In this document: piece after piece, positions 1-8,219 of the stretch
Layout: every line of letters begins with the position of its first letter
Position numbering within the stretch: the first letter of the stretch is position 1
Assembly: GCA_002311345.1 (NCBI GenBank)
Contig: DCAA01000043.1
Location: 12,854 to 76,853, forward strand
Source: Planctomycetes bacterium UBA1146
GTDB taxonomy: Bacteria; Planctomycetota; UBA8108; UBA1146
Direction of reading: 5' to 3'
DNA: 64,000 nucleotides
Program-made: the position numbers and the translations under genes
The notes under the pieces: model-generated
What the model saw: only the letters and a program-made list of their open reading frames with translations
Database searches by the model: none
What the model was told of the DNA's origin: nothing

Positions 1-318
1 GCTCTCGGAGAAGGGGTGGCGATCAAGGTTCATGATTCTTCGAGCATTTCGAATCCGAAGATGGTGAAAGCGATGCGCGAGATCGCCCGGAAAATGAAAA
101 TACCCTTCCAGATGGAGATCTTGACGATGGGCGGCACCGATGCGGGAGGCATACAGCGTGGGGGGAGTGCGGTCCCTGCGATCACCCTCTCCGTCCCGTG
201 TCGATATGTTCACACGGTGGTGGAGACCATCGATGCGAAGGATCTGGAAGCGACTGTGGCGTTGCTGGCAGGGTTCCTCGATCGGGCTCACGAGATCGAC
301 CTCGGCTACGATGGCTGA
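1..318 (+). CDS. M42 family metallo-aminopeptidase, C-terminal fragment
   Basis: This is the 3' end of a gene that begins before the window; the frame is open from base 1 (ALGEGVAIKVHD...). The residues match the C-terminal third of M42 glutamyl/deblocking aminopeptidases (FrvX-like): the metal-site segment GGTDAGGIQ around codon 47 and the following 'VPCRYVHTVVE' block, where the His would be a metal ligand. These are cytosolic di-metal peptidases that trim peptides and form tetrahedral dodecamers. The GTG at 16 is internal and not a start. It runs convergent with rsmD, and the two coding ends overlap by 13 bases. Family is clear; substrate cannot be judged from this fragment. Confidence 0.85.
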   Translation, partial: ALGEGVAIKVHDSSSISNPKMVKAMREIARKMKIPFQMEILTMGGTDAGGIQRGGSAVPAITLSVPCRYVHTVVETIDAKDLEATVALLAGFLDRAHEIDLGYDG

Positions 319-905
319 TCGGCTCGGTCTTTCTCCCAGATGGCGAGACCGGTTTCGCCGTAACTTTTTCCTTCCCGGGCCTTCAGGCCCAGGGGGGGAG
401 ATTCTGCATCCTCCCGACGTGGATGTTCGATGACGATCAGGCCACCTGCTTCCAGCCATTCATCAGCGGAGAGTTGTGCAGCGAGTTTCCACGGCAAGGA
501 ACCGGGGCCGCTGAAATCGGCAAACGGCGGATCGATGAGGATGATCTGGAACGCTCCCCCCGGGGCAGGGTGCTGGGTGATCTGGTAGGCATCTGCTTCG
601 AGAATCTTACATTGCGCCTCGATACCGAGGGCTTGCAGGTTGTCGAGGAGCAGATCCAGCACTGCCGGATCCTTCTCGATGTGAACAGATTGCCTGGCAC
701 CACGGGAGACCGCTTCGATTCCGAGTGCGCCAGAACCTGCGAAGACGTCGAGAACCCGTGCCGCTTCGATCCGATCCTGAATACTGTTGAAGAGTGATTC
801 TCTTACACGCGACCGCATCGGTCGTACCACCAAGCCGGCAGCAACCTTGATCTTGCGGCCGCGCAGATAACCGCTGGTGATGCGGAGCGAGCCGTTACGG
901 GTCAT
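306..905 (-). CDS. rsmD: 16S rRNA (guanine(966)-N(2))-methyltransferase RsmD
   Basis: A 199-residue SAM-dependent methyltransferase of the RsmD family, which methylates G966 of 16S rRNA in the 30S subunit. The N-terminus has the family block 'ITSGYLRGRKIKV...RPMRSRVRESLFNSI'. The SAM-binding motif I is 'VLDVFAGSGALGIEAVSRG' (about residues 51-69). The catalytic motif IV reads DPPF, where DPPY/DPPF is expected (about residue 125). Length is normal for the family. Start is the ATG at 905; no strong Shine-Dalgarno is visible. It lies just downstream of the cyclic-nucleotide-binding gene (18-base gap), so it is probably the last gene of the leftward group. Confidence 0.92.
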   Translation of the reverse strand: MTRNGSLRITSGYLRGRKIKVAAGLVVRPMRSRVRESLFNSIQDRIEAARVLDVFAGSGALGIEAVSRGARQSVHIEKDPAVLDLLLDNLQALGIEAQCKILEADAYQITQHPAPGGAFQIILIDPPFADFSGPGSLPWKLAAQLSADEWLEAGGLIVIEHPRREDAESPPLGLKAREGKSYGETGLAIWEKDRADQPS

Positions 906-923
906 TGAAGCAGTCCCGGAAAT

Positions 924-1394
924 TCAGGAGACCAGGCGATTGTCGGATGCCGCGAGTCGCTGGGCCAGGATACGAGCCATGTTGAGGATCACCTTGTAGG
1001 CGACCAGGTTTCCCTCCTCGAGCAACTTCTGGAATGGCTCGGCGGGGATCTTCTTGAGTCGACCATCTTCGACGCACATGACAGTGGCGCTTCGAACATC
1101 ACTGCTGATCAGTGACATCTCGCCGAAAAAGGACAGTTCTTCGAGTCGACCGAGAACCTCGTTTCGATTGCCGGACTTGAGTACTTCGAAGGCACCGGCT
1201 GCGATGATGTAAAAGCCATCACCGGGGGTGTCCTGGAGCACCACGGTGTCACTCTTTCGGGCAGAGATATCTTCAGAGATGCGCAATAACTGTGAAATCT
1301 CGGCTGGTTCGAGTCCCTCGAACAGGGGGACTTTCTGGAAACTCTCGACGTATTCGCTCAACTGCGCTGCTCCCTCTTCGGGGGGATACTTCAC
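924..1394 (-). CDS. cyclic-nucleotide-binding (Crp-type cNMP) domain protein without HTH
   Basis: A 156-residue protein that is almost wholly a cNMP-binding beta-roll: 'FQKVPLFEGLEPAEISQLL' at the front, then 'GDGFYIIAAGAFEV', then the phosphate-binding-cassette region 'FFGEMSLISSDVRSATV' (about residues 90-106). The Glu and Arg expected to touch the cyclic nucleotide are both present in that stretch. No DNA-binding helix-turn-helix follows, so it is a stand-alone sensor and not a Crp/Fnr transcription factor. Similar single-domain proteins sit beside kinases or transporters in other bacteria. Start is a GTG at 1394 with only a weak ribosome site, so the N-terminus is uncertain. Confidence 0.8.
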   Translation of the reverse strand: MKYPPEEGAAQLSEYVESFQKVPLFEGLEPAEISQLLRISEDISARKSDTVVLQDTPGDGFYIIAAGAFEVLKSGNRNEVLGRLEELSFFGEMSLISSDVRSATVMCVEDGRLKKIPAEPFQKLLEEGNLVAYKVILNMARILAQRLAASDNRLVS

Positions 1395-1490
1395 CCACCG
1401 GATCGACCCGGTTGAAGGGCTTCAGGTATAGTCGACACCTTAGCGGTTCCACCGTGAACTCGCAACGATGCCCGGGCAGCTCTTCCGTCC

Positions 1491-2501
1491 TCAGGATGCA
1501 GGTTTGGCGGCTTCCCACCAGGGCGCGAGATCGGCCGGAAGGGGCGCCTCGAACCGCATCGGTTGCTGACGGGTCGGATGTTGGAAAAAGAGTCTCCAGG
1601 CGTGGAGCGCGTGTCGTTCCAGAAGCGCAGGAGGACTCCCCGGTGAGATGGTGGACAGATTGGCGCTGGTCTCGTGGCCGTACAGGTAGTCGCACAGGAT
1701 CGGATGCCCGATGGCTCGAAGGTGGACCCGGATCTGGTGGGTCCTTCCGGTGCTCGGGAAGCAATGGATCCAGGCATAACCCGGTGCTTTTTCGGGGCAG
1801 AGAATGCGGTCGAGTTTCCAGGCGGTGAAGGCGGGGCGTCCTGCATTGTCGTGACGAACCACCCTTTTCTTTGGATTGGTGAGTGACCGCGCAAGTGGCA
1901 AGTCGATCTCACCGGAAGGGGTCCCGGGGATGCCGTGGGTCAGGGCAAGATATTCCTTCGAGACCTCTCGGTCGTGAAATTGACGCGAGAGTTCTCGATG
2001 AGCCTCATCGGTTCGTGCGATCACCATCAATCCAGAAGTTTCTCGATCGAGTCGATGAACAATTCCAGGACGATCTTCACCTCCGATGCTCGATAGTTGA
2101 TCACTATGGCCCAGCAGCGCGTTGACGAGAGTGTTCTCGGGTGCAGTTCCTGGTGCCGGATGTACGATCATTCCAGCCCGTTTGGAGATCACGATGATCT
2201 GATCATCTTGATGGATCAGATCCAGTTCGTGGTCTTCCGGCAGCGGAACAAGTGATGGTATTGGTGGAGGATCGAAGAGGAACTCGTTGCCGACATGAAC
2301 TCGCTGCGACGGTCGACATCGGTTGCCATCACAACTGATGCGGCCTTCTTCGATGAATCGGCGGAAGGCGGATCGAGAGTGCCCGGGGATTTGCTGAGAG
2401 AGCCAGCGGTCGAGCCGTTCTCCTGCATCCGCTTGCTCGACTCGATGGACTTGCGGTGCCGGATCGATGGGGCCTTCGGGCCCCTCAGTTCCCGTCACCA
2501 C
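1491..2501 (-). CDS. rluD: RluD-family 23S rRNA pseudouridine synthase
   Basis: A 336-residue RluA/RluD-type pseudouridine synthase. An S4 RNA-binding domain (about residues 24-75, 'RLDRWLSQQIPGHSRSAFRRFIEEGRI') precedes the catalytic core with the motif 'HRLDRETSGLMV', in which Asp152 is the predicted nucleophile. The later 'TGRTHQIRVHL' block is also present. RluD-type enzymes modify helix 69 of 23S rRNA during ribosome assembly; the exact target is inferred. Start is GTG at 2501 (GTG also at 2498). It overlaps the end of the upstream gene by 17 bases, which suggests translational coupling. Family sure; start only moderate. Confidence 0.9.
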   Translation of the reverse strand: MVTGTEGPEGPIDPAPQVHRVEQADAGERLDRWLSQQIPGHSRSAFRRFIEEGRISCDGNRCRPSQRVHVGNEFLFDPPPIPSLVPLPEDHELDLIHQDDQIIVISKRAGMIVHPAPGTAPENTLVNALLGHSDQLSSIGGEDRPGIVHRLDRETSGLMVIARTDEAHRELSRQFHDREVSKEYLALTHGIPGTPSGEIDLPLARSLTNPKKRVVRHDNAGRPAFTAWKLDRILCPEKAPGYAWIHCFPSTGRTHQIRVHLRAIGHPILCDYLYGHETSANLSTISPGSPPALLERHALHAWRLFFQHPTRQQPMRFEAPLPADLAPWWEAAKPAS

Positions 2502-3216
2502 CGGTGGTCGGGGGAGGAGGACCTAGATCTAGCGGTTTGGGATCAGGTTTCTCCCCTGCCTCTGTTACTGGTGGATCCGGAACCTCGGTCGTCAGGGTCG
2601 CATTCGGTATTTCCACTTTCTGGTCTGCAGTTGCGGGGTCGTCAGTATTGGTGTCGGTCCCGGTCACTGCATCATCGCCAGCTGGAGCGGTAGTTTCCGT
2701 CACCTCGGGTGGAGCAGGCTCTGGCAGCACGAAGCCCTCGCTCGATTGCTGTGAACTGCGAAATTCCTGCAAATAGGTACCGATGACGTAATCGTCGGGG
2801 AAGCGTTGCTGGCTCTGCTCGAGCAAAACGACAGCCTGTTGGCGACTCGCGTCGTCACCTTGATCCCACAGCCAGCGGGCCACCTTCTCGATGGCGATCG
2901 TCTCGATCGCCTGTCCTCTGACCTTTTCGAGCAGTGTGGGATACAGCGCTCGCACTTCATCGACTTCTCCGGCGAATGTTGCATCGATCTCGTTGTTCCA
3001 CTGCTGGAGGTCCCGTTCTTTCAGTTTGTCCAGCAGGGAAGGAAGCATGATCAACCCGAGCAACACGACGACCCCGATGATGATCGGCGTGGCGTTGATC
3101 TTTGCCGCCTTGGCCACCTCGATAGTGAGATTTTCGAGGGTTTCATCGAGTTCGCCAGCATCCTTGTTGGGATCGTAATCTTTGGTCTCGGGTCTGGCTG
3201 GGCCAGTTTTTGCCAT
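2485..3216 (-). CDS. single-pass membrane protein with helical repeat-like domain, unknown function
   Basis: A 243-residue protein not recognised by name. It has a charged N-terminal cytoplasmic segment (about 1-42), one transmembrane helix (about 43-62, 'ATPIIIGVVVLLGLIMLPSL'), an Ala/Glu-rich helical region (about 65-160) that resembles a short TPR-like or YfgM-like domain, and a Pro/Thr/Asp-rich low-complexity tail (about 165-243). The layout suggests a protein anchored in the inner membrane with its helical domain outside. ATG at 3216 with GGGAG 11 bases upstream. It is directly coupled to rluD. Function unknown; a YfgM-like chaperone role would be a guess. Confidence 0.65.
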   Translation of the reverse strand: MAKTGPARPETKDYDPNKDAGELDETLENLTIEVAKAAKINATPIIIGVVVLLGLIMLPSLLDKLKERDLQQWNNEIDATFAGEVDEVRALYPTLLEKVRGQAIETIAIEKVARWLWDQGDDASRQQAVVLLEQSQQRFPDDYVIGTYLQEFRSSQQSSEGFVLPEPAPPEVTETTAPAGDDAVTGTDTNTDDPATADQKVEIPNATLTTEVPDPPVTEAGEKPDPKPLDLGPPPPTTGGDGN

Positions 3217-3269
3217 CTTGGAGTGGTCTCCCTATATCTCATCTTTGCTGCATCGTGGCAGCACCAGGA

Positions 3270-3746
3270 TCAGGAATCTACGCCGATACGGACGATCAGT
3301 CGCGTCACGTAATTCTCGCCCTTTTTATCCGGCATTCTCTTGATGAGTACTTCGGCGTACTCGCCGGATTTACGGTACCGGATGTGTTGCTCACCGAAAT
3401 CATCTTCAGTCGATACAAATTCCCAACCATGAAGCGGCATCTGATGCTTGTACCATGAACTGAGTTCGATGACGGGGCGATCTCCCCAGTAGATCACCTC
3501 GACGGTCCTCATCGGCAACGGGGCGTGTTCGAACTTGAGATAGGACCAGGATTCGTCATCGAGTTCGAACCCGAATGGCGCAGGAATATCGTCGGGTTGG
3601 TGTCCTTCGACAACGGGGATGGAATCCTCGATCGGAACAAGCCCCTGACACCCGGTCAGGGAAACGCTGATTGCTGTACCAATCAGTACCAGCCATGCGA
3701 GGGGAAACGTTTTTTCATGACTGATCCGAGCCTCAGGCAAGCACAT
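3270..3746 (-). CDS. predicted lipoprotein of unknown function
   Basis: A 158-residue exported protein. The N-terminus has a hydrophobic signal segment ending in the lipobox SLTGC, so the mature protein should start at the Cys and be lipid-anchored. The rest is acidic and aromatic-rich with no family I can name ('VVEGHQPDDIPAPFGFELDDESWSYLKFE', split here only for description). The start was chosen at ATG 3746 because a perfect AGGAGG sits six bases upstream; the longer frame back to 3836 would bury that site inside the gene. It is the first gene of the leftward group and is divergent from the ABC operon at 3904. Confidence 0.7.
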   Translation of the reverse strand: MCLPEARISHEKTFPLAWLVLIGTAISVSLTGCQGLVPIEDSIPVVEGHQPDDIPAPFGFELDDESWSYLKFEHAPLPMRTVEVIYWGDRPVIELSSWYKHQMPLHGWEFVSTEDDFGEQHIRYRKSGEYAEVLIKRMPDKKGENYVTRLIVRIGVDS

Positions 3747-3903
3747 CCAGGACCTCCTGCTCATTGCGGGGGCTTTGTTCGAGCACGACTTTCTCCCGTC
3801 GGTTGCCCCCGTCGGTTCGCGCAGCATAATCCCCACACGCTCCGGAGGCGAGTCCTCGACCCTTGCTCAGGATTACTCCATCCAGGAGTCGGAGGGAACC
3901 CAA

Positions 3904-5241
3904 TTGCTTCAACTGAGTTGGATGATCCGACGATCTCTGGCCGGTGCTGGAGCGGAACTGGTCCGACACCCCTGGCGTACCGTATTGATCTGTCAGGGAA
4001 TTCTGTGGGCTGTGGCGCTGATGGTGGCTCCCGCCTCGATTCTCCAGGGATCCCGCCAGGCTGCCCTCGAGCGGGCGCACCAACTGGGCACCGACCGCAT
4101 CCAGGTCGAGGTGGAGCCGGGCGCCACATCGGTGCTCGAGGTCGAGGATCTCAGTCGTCTCCGTGACGCTCTCGCCAGCGATTATTCCGCAACGATCGTC
4201 AGTGGTCAGGGTATCCGCCGAACTATCATCGAGGGGGACGAACGGATACGTGGCTGGATCGTCGCGACCGATCAGGAAGAATTTTCGGCTCGGTCGCTGG
4301 AACTGATCGACGGGCGCTGGTTCAAGCCAGGGATGAATCCGCCGGAGGTCGTTTTCGAGGAGCCGCTGGCACGTCGACTCTTCTCCGATGCGGAGGACAG
4401 TTTCCCGCTCGATGATGCACGATTGTGGATCGCCCCGGGTCGGTCCGGATCGTGGCTCGCCGGAATCTCCAAAGTCACCGACGAACTCCCAGAGTCGGCA
4501 AGGATCTGGAAGGTGGTGGGAGTCATCCGGTCTGCAGGGGAATCGGGCATCAATCCGCTCGGCTTTGGTGAGGATCATCGATTTGCTAACCTGGTCGAGG
4601 GAGTTCTCAAGATGCTCGGGGTTGCCTCCGAATCCGCTCCCTGGTTGAGGGACGGCATGGCAATGCATCTGGATCGCGAGAACTTCGATGCAGCGCCAGT
4701 CGACTGGATCGTCATTTCTACCGATCCGATGCAGGTGACGGAAGTGAGCCATCTGGTCGAAAACACCCTCATCGAGAGGGGGCGCACTCCGCTGGTCTAT
4801 GCCAACGCGGCCTGGTCGATCCTGGCGAGTCCCGAACTGGATGGATATCTCGTCCTCCATGATGTCTTCTTCGCGATCACTGCGGTGATCGGATGGCTGG
4901 TTCTCACGAACCTGCTGCTGTTGACAGGCCGCCAACGACGAGCCGAGGTCGGGTTGCGTCGCGCCGAAGGGGCCAGCAGGGCGGACATCTTCTGGCAGTT
5001 CCTGTGGGAGGGTGTGTTCATCTCGCTGCTGGGAGCGATCCTCGGTGCTCTGGCCGGAGTTGCCTTCGCAACATTGCGTGTGACGCTGGATCCGTCAGCG
5101 GTGCTCGCTGCCTCCTGGCCGTGGAATACCATCTTCGAGTCGATGCTGATCGTCATCGTGGGTGCGGCGCTGGCGTCTGCAGGTCCTGCCTGGGCCGTCA
5201 GCGGCACCGATCCTGCTCTGCTGCTGAGGGAGGGTCGATGA
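3904..5241 (+). CDS. MacB/FtsX-type ABC transporter permease (first of pair)
   Basis: A 445-residue permease with the MacB/LolC layout. It has one N-terminal transmembrane helix ('TVLICQGILWAVALMVAP'), a large extracytoplasmic domain of about 280 residues, and three C-terminal helices (near 'VFFAITAVIGWLVLTNLLLL', 'ISLLGAILGALAGVAF' and 'MLIVIVGAALASAG'). The cytoplasmic 'RRAEVGLRRAEGASRADI' loop is the coupling helix typical of the family. Start is taken at TTG 3904, with GGAGG eight bases upstream; ATG 3922 is an alternative. The stop overlaps the next permease start (ATGA). With the second permease and the ATPase at 6568 it should form a tripartite-type exporter or lipoprotein/peptide extractor; substrate unknown. 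Confidence 0.82.
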   Translation: MLQLSWMIRRSLAGAGAELVRHPWRTVLICQGILWAVALMVAPASILQGSRQAALERAHQLGTDRIQVEVEPGATSVLEVEDLSRLRDALASDYSATIVSGQGIRRTIIEGDERIRGWIVATDQEEFSARSLELIDGRWFKPGMNPPEVVFEEPLARRLFSDAEDSFPLDDARLWIAPGRSGSWLAGISKVTDELPESARIWKVVGVIRSAGESGINPLGFGEDHRFANLVEGVLKMLGVASESAPWLRDGMAMHLDRENFDAAPVDWIVISTDPMQVTEVSHLVENTLIERGRTPLVYANAAWSILASPELDGYLVLHDVFFAITAVIGWLVLTNLLLLTGRQRRAEVGLRRAEGASRADIFWQFLWEGVFISLLGAILGALAGVAFATLRVTLDPSAVLAASWPWNTIFESMLIVIVGAALASAGPAWAVSGTDPALLLREGR

Positions 5242-6512
5242 TGATCCAGCTCGTGAGGCACCTGCTGAATGCCTGTCAGCGCATCCGCCGGCATCCGCTT
5301 CGATCGGGACTTCTCGCTCTGACCTTTGCCCTCGGCCTGTCATCGGTGGTCTCCATCGTGGGCACCATCGAGGGAGGAAGAACAGCGATCCGGCATGACC
5401 TGACCGCTCTGGGTACTGATCTGATCGCCATGGTCAATCCACTTCGGCTCGGCAGTGTAGCGATCGGGATACCGACCAGTGGAGAGCCGATCGGTAGAGA
5501 ACATCTGGTGACCATCGATGAGCGGCTGTCAGCGATCACCGATTCGGTCTCGCCACTGCGAGTCGATCTCGGCTTGACCAGTTACGGAGCGATTTCCTGG
5601 CGACACACCATGGTTGCGACCACTCCCGGTTTTCGTTCTGTATTGCGCCCAGGAATGCTGGAGGGAAGATTCCTCGCCGACGAGGACCATTGGCCCGAGA
5701 ACGAAGAAGATGTGGTTCCCGCCGCCATCGATGAGGCACTGGCAGCAAAGTTTTTCACTGATCCAAAGGAGGCTCTCGGTGTGGAGTTTCGTTCGATCCG
5801 GGAGGGGAAGGCTTTCACCTCGCGGATCATTGGTGTGGTCGAAGATCCGCTGCTGCTACGAAAACACATGAGTTCGTTCGATGCGACTTCCCGTGCCCGA
5901 TCGATTCCCGCTCGCAGGCTCGAGTTTCTCAACCTGTATCTGCCCTGGCGACCCGCCGTGGATGTGCCCACGCTCGTACTGATAGATTCTCCTACGGTGG
6001 ATGATGTCGACTCGGTGCTGAAGGAGGTGCGAGCGCTGGTCGAGGAAGAGGGGCTGGGTGTCTACATCCACGTGCAGAAGCAGTGGACCGCAATGGTGCT
6101 GGAGATCATCGATCGATTCAGTGGACTGGGCCACTTCATCTGGGTGCTCGATCTGGTGGTGGTCCTGATCCTCACCGGAACCATCTCACTGCTGGCCATC
6201 GAGGAGAGCATCGAGGAGGTCGCGATCCGGAGGGTCGAAGGAGCGACGATCCTGGCAGTCGTGATGCCGGTCTTGCTCGAGGGAGGGATGCTGGCGCTGC
6301 TGGCGATGGGACCGGGAATCTACCTGGGAATCTTGATCCTGGAAGATGGCATCGAGCCGGTTCTGGGCTGGTCCACGTCGCTGCCTGCGAAGACGGTCGC
6401 AGGAACTTGTCTGGCGCTGCTGGCGACGTCGATTCTTGCTTCCATACTTCCAGCAATACGTGTGGCAAAACTGGAACCGGCTTCGGTTCTTGGCAAGAGA
6501 CGCGATCTCTGA
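5238..6512 (+). CDS. MacB/FtsX-type ABC transporter permease (second of pair)
   Basis: A 424-residue paralogue of the preceding permease. It has an N-terminal helix ('LRSGLLALTFALGLSSVVSIVG'), an extracytoplasmic MacB-like domain, then C-terminal helices ('FIWVLDLVVVLILTGTISLL', 'LLEGGMLALLAMGPGIYLG', 'CLALLATSILASILPA') and the conserved 'EVAIRRVEGATILAVV' coupling loop. The start ATG at 5238 overlaps the previous stop as ATGA; the frame is open far upstream (to 4893), but that part is the antiphase of the first permease. Two different permeases with one ATPase suggest a heterodimeric LolCE-like or two-permease MacB-like complex. Confidence 0.85.
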   Translation: MMIQLVRHLLNACQRIRRHPLRSGLLALTFALGLSSVVSIVGTIEGGRTAIRHDLTALGTDLIAMVNPLRLGSVAIGIPTSGEPIGREHLVTIDERLSAITDSVSPLRVDLGLTSYGAISWRHTMVATTPGFRSVLRPGMLEGRFLADEDHWPENEEDVVPAAIDEALAAKFFTDPKEALGVEFRSIREGKAFTSRIIGVVEDPLLLRKHMSSFDATSRARSIPARRLEFLNLYLPWRPAVDVPTLVLIDSPTVDDVDSVLKEVRALVEEEGLGVYIHVQKQWTAMVLEIIDRFSGLGHFIWVLDLVVVLILTGTISLLAIEESIEEVAIRRVEGATILAVVMPVLLEGGMLALLAMGPGIYLGILILEDGIEPVLGWSTSLPAKTVAGTCLALLATSILASILPAIRVAKLEPASVLGKRRDL

Positions 6513-6567
6513 GCGGTTGCGGCACCGTCTTGGCTGTTGCAGTTTGGCACTCGGGAGGATGACCTAG

Positions 6568-7230
6568 ATGATCGTTCAGATGCAGAATATCCGGAGGATT
6601 TTCGGAGAAGGAGCCGCGCGAGTGGTTGCGCTCGACGGTATCGATCTCTCCATCGACCCCGGTGAATTCATCGCGATCATCGGCGCCTCGGGAAGCGGTA
6701 AGAGCACCCTCCTGCAAATCCTCGGTTGTCTCGATCGTGCCGACGAAGGCTCGTTCTTTCTCGATGGCAGGGACGTTCAGTCCCTGTCGGGATCGGAGAT
6801 GGCACGTGTGCGCAACGAAACCATCGGATTCGTGTTCCAGTCCTTTCATCTGCTCGGTGATCGAGATGCCCTCGAAAACGTCTCTCTTCCGCTCGAGTAT
6901 CGCAGGGGGGCAGTCTCATCTACCCGGCCCAGGGAAGTTCTGGAACGGGTGGGCCTTCTCGACAGGATCACCCACCGGCCCTCTCAATTGAGCGCGGGAG
7001 AAAGGCAGCGGGTCGCCATCGCCAGAGCACTGGTGAAGGAACCCAGGATGGTTCTCTGTGATGAGCCAACAGGAAACCTCGACAGCGATAGTGGTGATCA
7101 GGTTCTCGATCTGCTCTCGGAATTACGAGATGAACTGAACACGACCCTGGTTCTCGTGACCCATGATCTTCAGGTTGCACGAAGAGCAGATCGAGTTCTG
7201 ACCCTCAAGGATGGTCGGTGGCACGCTTGA
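6568..7230 (+). CDS. LolD/MacB-family ABC transporter ATPase
   Basis: A 220-residue ATPase with all ABC motifs. Walker A is GASGSGKST (about residues 38-46), the Q-loop lies in 'VFQSFHLL', the signature is 'LSAGERQRVAIARAL' (C of LSGGQ replaced by A), Walker B plus catalytic Glu is 'MVLCDEPTGNLDS', and the switch His is in 'LVLVTHDLQVARRADR'. The 'DEPTGNLDS' wording marks the LolD/MacB/FtsE subfamily, fitting the two upstream permeases. ATG 6568 has GGGAGG nine bases upstream. The stop overlaps the next gene, tying the exporter to the iron-type importer in one transcript. Confidence 0.92.
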   Translation: MIVQMQNIRRIFGEGAARVVALDGIDLSIDPGEFIAIIGASGSGKSTLLQILGCLDRADEGSFFLDGRDVQSLSGSEMARVRNETIGFVFQSFHLLGDRDALENVSLPLEYRRGAVSSTRPREVLERVGLLDRITHRPSQLSAGERQRVAIARALVKEPRMVLCDEPTGNLDSDSGDQVLDLLSELRDELNTTLVLVTHDLQVARRADRVLTLKDGRWHA

Positions 7231-8219
7231 GAGTCTGGGGAGTGCTGTTACTCCTGCTGATCGGTTGCGGTGGGGAGGACACCCGGACCGTCACCATCTA
7301 CTGTTCCCATGACCGTGCCCATTCCCAGAAGATCCTCGATCTCTTCGAACGGGCCACGGGGATCGAGGTGGAGGCGGTTTTTGATACCGAAGCGACCAAG
7401 ACGGTTGGACTGGTGCAACGGGTGCGCGGTGAGAAGGCCAGGCCTCGGTGTGACGTCCACTGGTCCAACGAGCCGCTACATGCAGTGCGCCTGGCCGCCG
7501 ATGGGTTCTACGATGTCTTGCCACTCGGTGCAGGAGAGGGAATCCCAGCCGAATGGCGTGATCCTGATCGGCTCTGGTGTGGATTTGCTGGTAGGGTCCG
7601 GGTGCTGGCTCTGGCACCGGAGACGAAGGCGATCGACTCGCCGCCCCGACAACTCAGCGATCTCGCCATGGAACAGTGGCGAGGTCGTGTCGCCATCGCG
7701 GATCCGAGATTCGGAACCACGGCAAGCCACCTGGCCATCGTGCGCAGTCGCATCGGACCCGATCGCTACCGACAACTTCTCGAATCTTTACGAGCAAACG
7801 ATGTCCAGATGGTGTCCTCCAACTCCAGTAGCCGGGATCGTGTCCTCTCGGGAGAAGTCTGGATCGGATTGACAGATACCGACGACATCGAGGTGGTGCG
7901 ACGCAGAGGGGCATCTCTCGGAGAGGAATTCCTGCGCGGAGATGGAGTTCTCCTGCTTCCCAACGTGATCGCAATCATCAAGGGCGCACCGCACCCGGAG
8001 GAAGCAAGGGAACTGGCGCAGTGGTTGCTGAAGAAGGAAGTAGAGGAATTGCTGGCGGCGTCATCGAGTCGTCAGGTTCCGTTGCGAAGGGAAGCCCTGG
8101 TCCCGCCAACTGGCCTTACCATCGCCGAACTCGATCCGGTGGAGGTTGATTGGAACGATGCGGCCTCACAGTTAGCCGAGGCGATCCGGGAGGCAGAGAG
8201 GATCTTGCTGGACCATTGA
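7227..8219 (+). CDS. iron(III)-type ABC transporter substrate-binding lipoprotein
   Basis: A 330-residue periplasmic binding protein of the FbpA/AfuA/FutA group. A short signal peptide ends in the lipobox IGCG, then 'TVTIYCSHDRAHSQKILDLFE' begins the fold typical of iron-binding SBPs ('vYs...D...l..Fek.tGi.V'). 'GDGVLLLPNVIAIIKGAPHPEEAREL' near residues 230-255 is also characteristic. The usual tyrosine pair that holds ferric iron is not obvious in this sequence, so the ligand may be another metal or a small anion. The start is uncertain: TTG 7227 gives a TTGA overlap with the ATPase stop, as for the next gene; GTG 7218 is the alternative. Confidence 0.8.
   Translation: MRVWGVLLLLLIGCGGEDTRTVTIYCSHDRAHSQKILDLFERATGIEVEAVFDTEATKTVGLVQRVRGEKARPRCDVHWSNEPLHAVRLAADGFYDVLPLGAGEGIPAEWRDPDRLWCGFAGRVRVLALAPETKAIDSPPRQLSDLAMEQWRGRVAIADPRFGTTASHLAIVRSRIGPDRYRQLLESLRANDVQMVSSNSSSRDRVLSGEVWIGLTDTDDIEVVRRRGASLGEEFLRGDGVLLLPNVIAIIKGAPHPEEARELAQWLLKKEVEELLAASSSRQVPLRREALVPPTGLTIAELDPVEVDWNDAASQLAEAIREAERILLDH

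Noticed and set aside
3733..4935. 400-codon open frame on the minus strand across the first permease
   Set aside because: It is antisense to a clear MacB-type permease, has no ribosome site and no recognisable family; composition is that of an out-of-phase shadow.
4893..5237. Longer N-terminus for the second permease
   Set aside because: The extra codons lie inside the first permease in another phase; ATG 5238 overlaps the previous stop as ATGA and starts a normal membrane segment.
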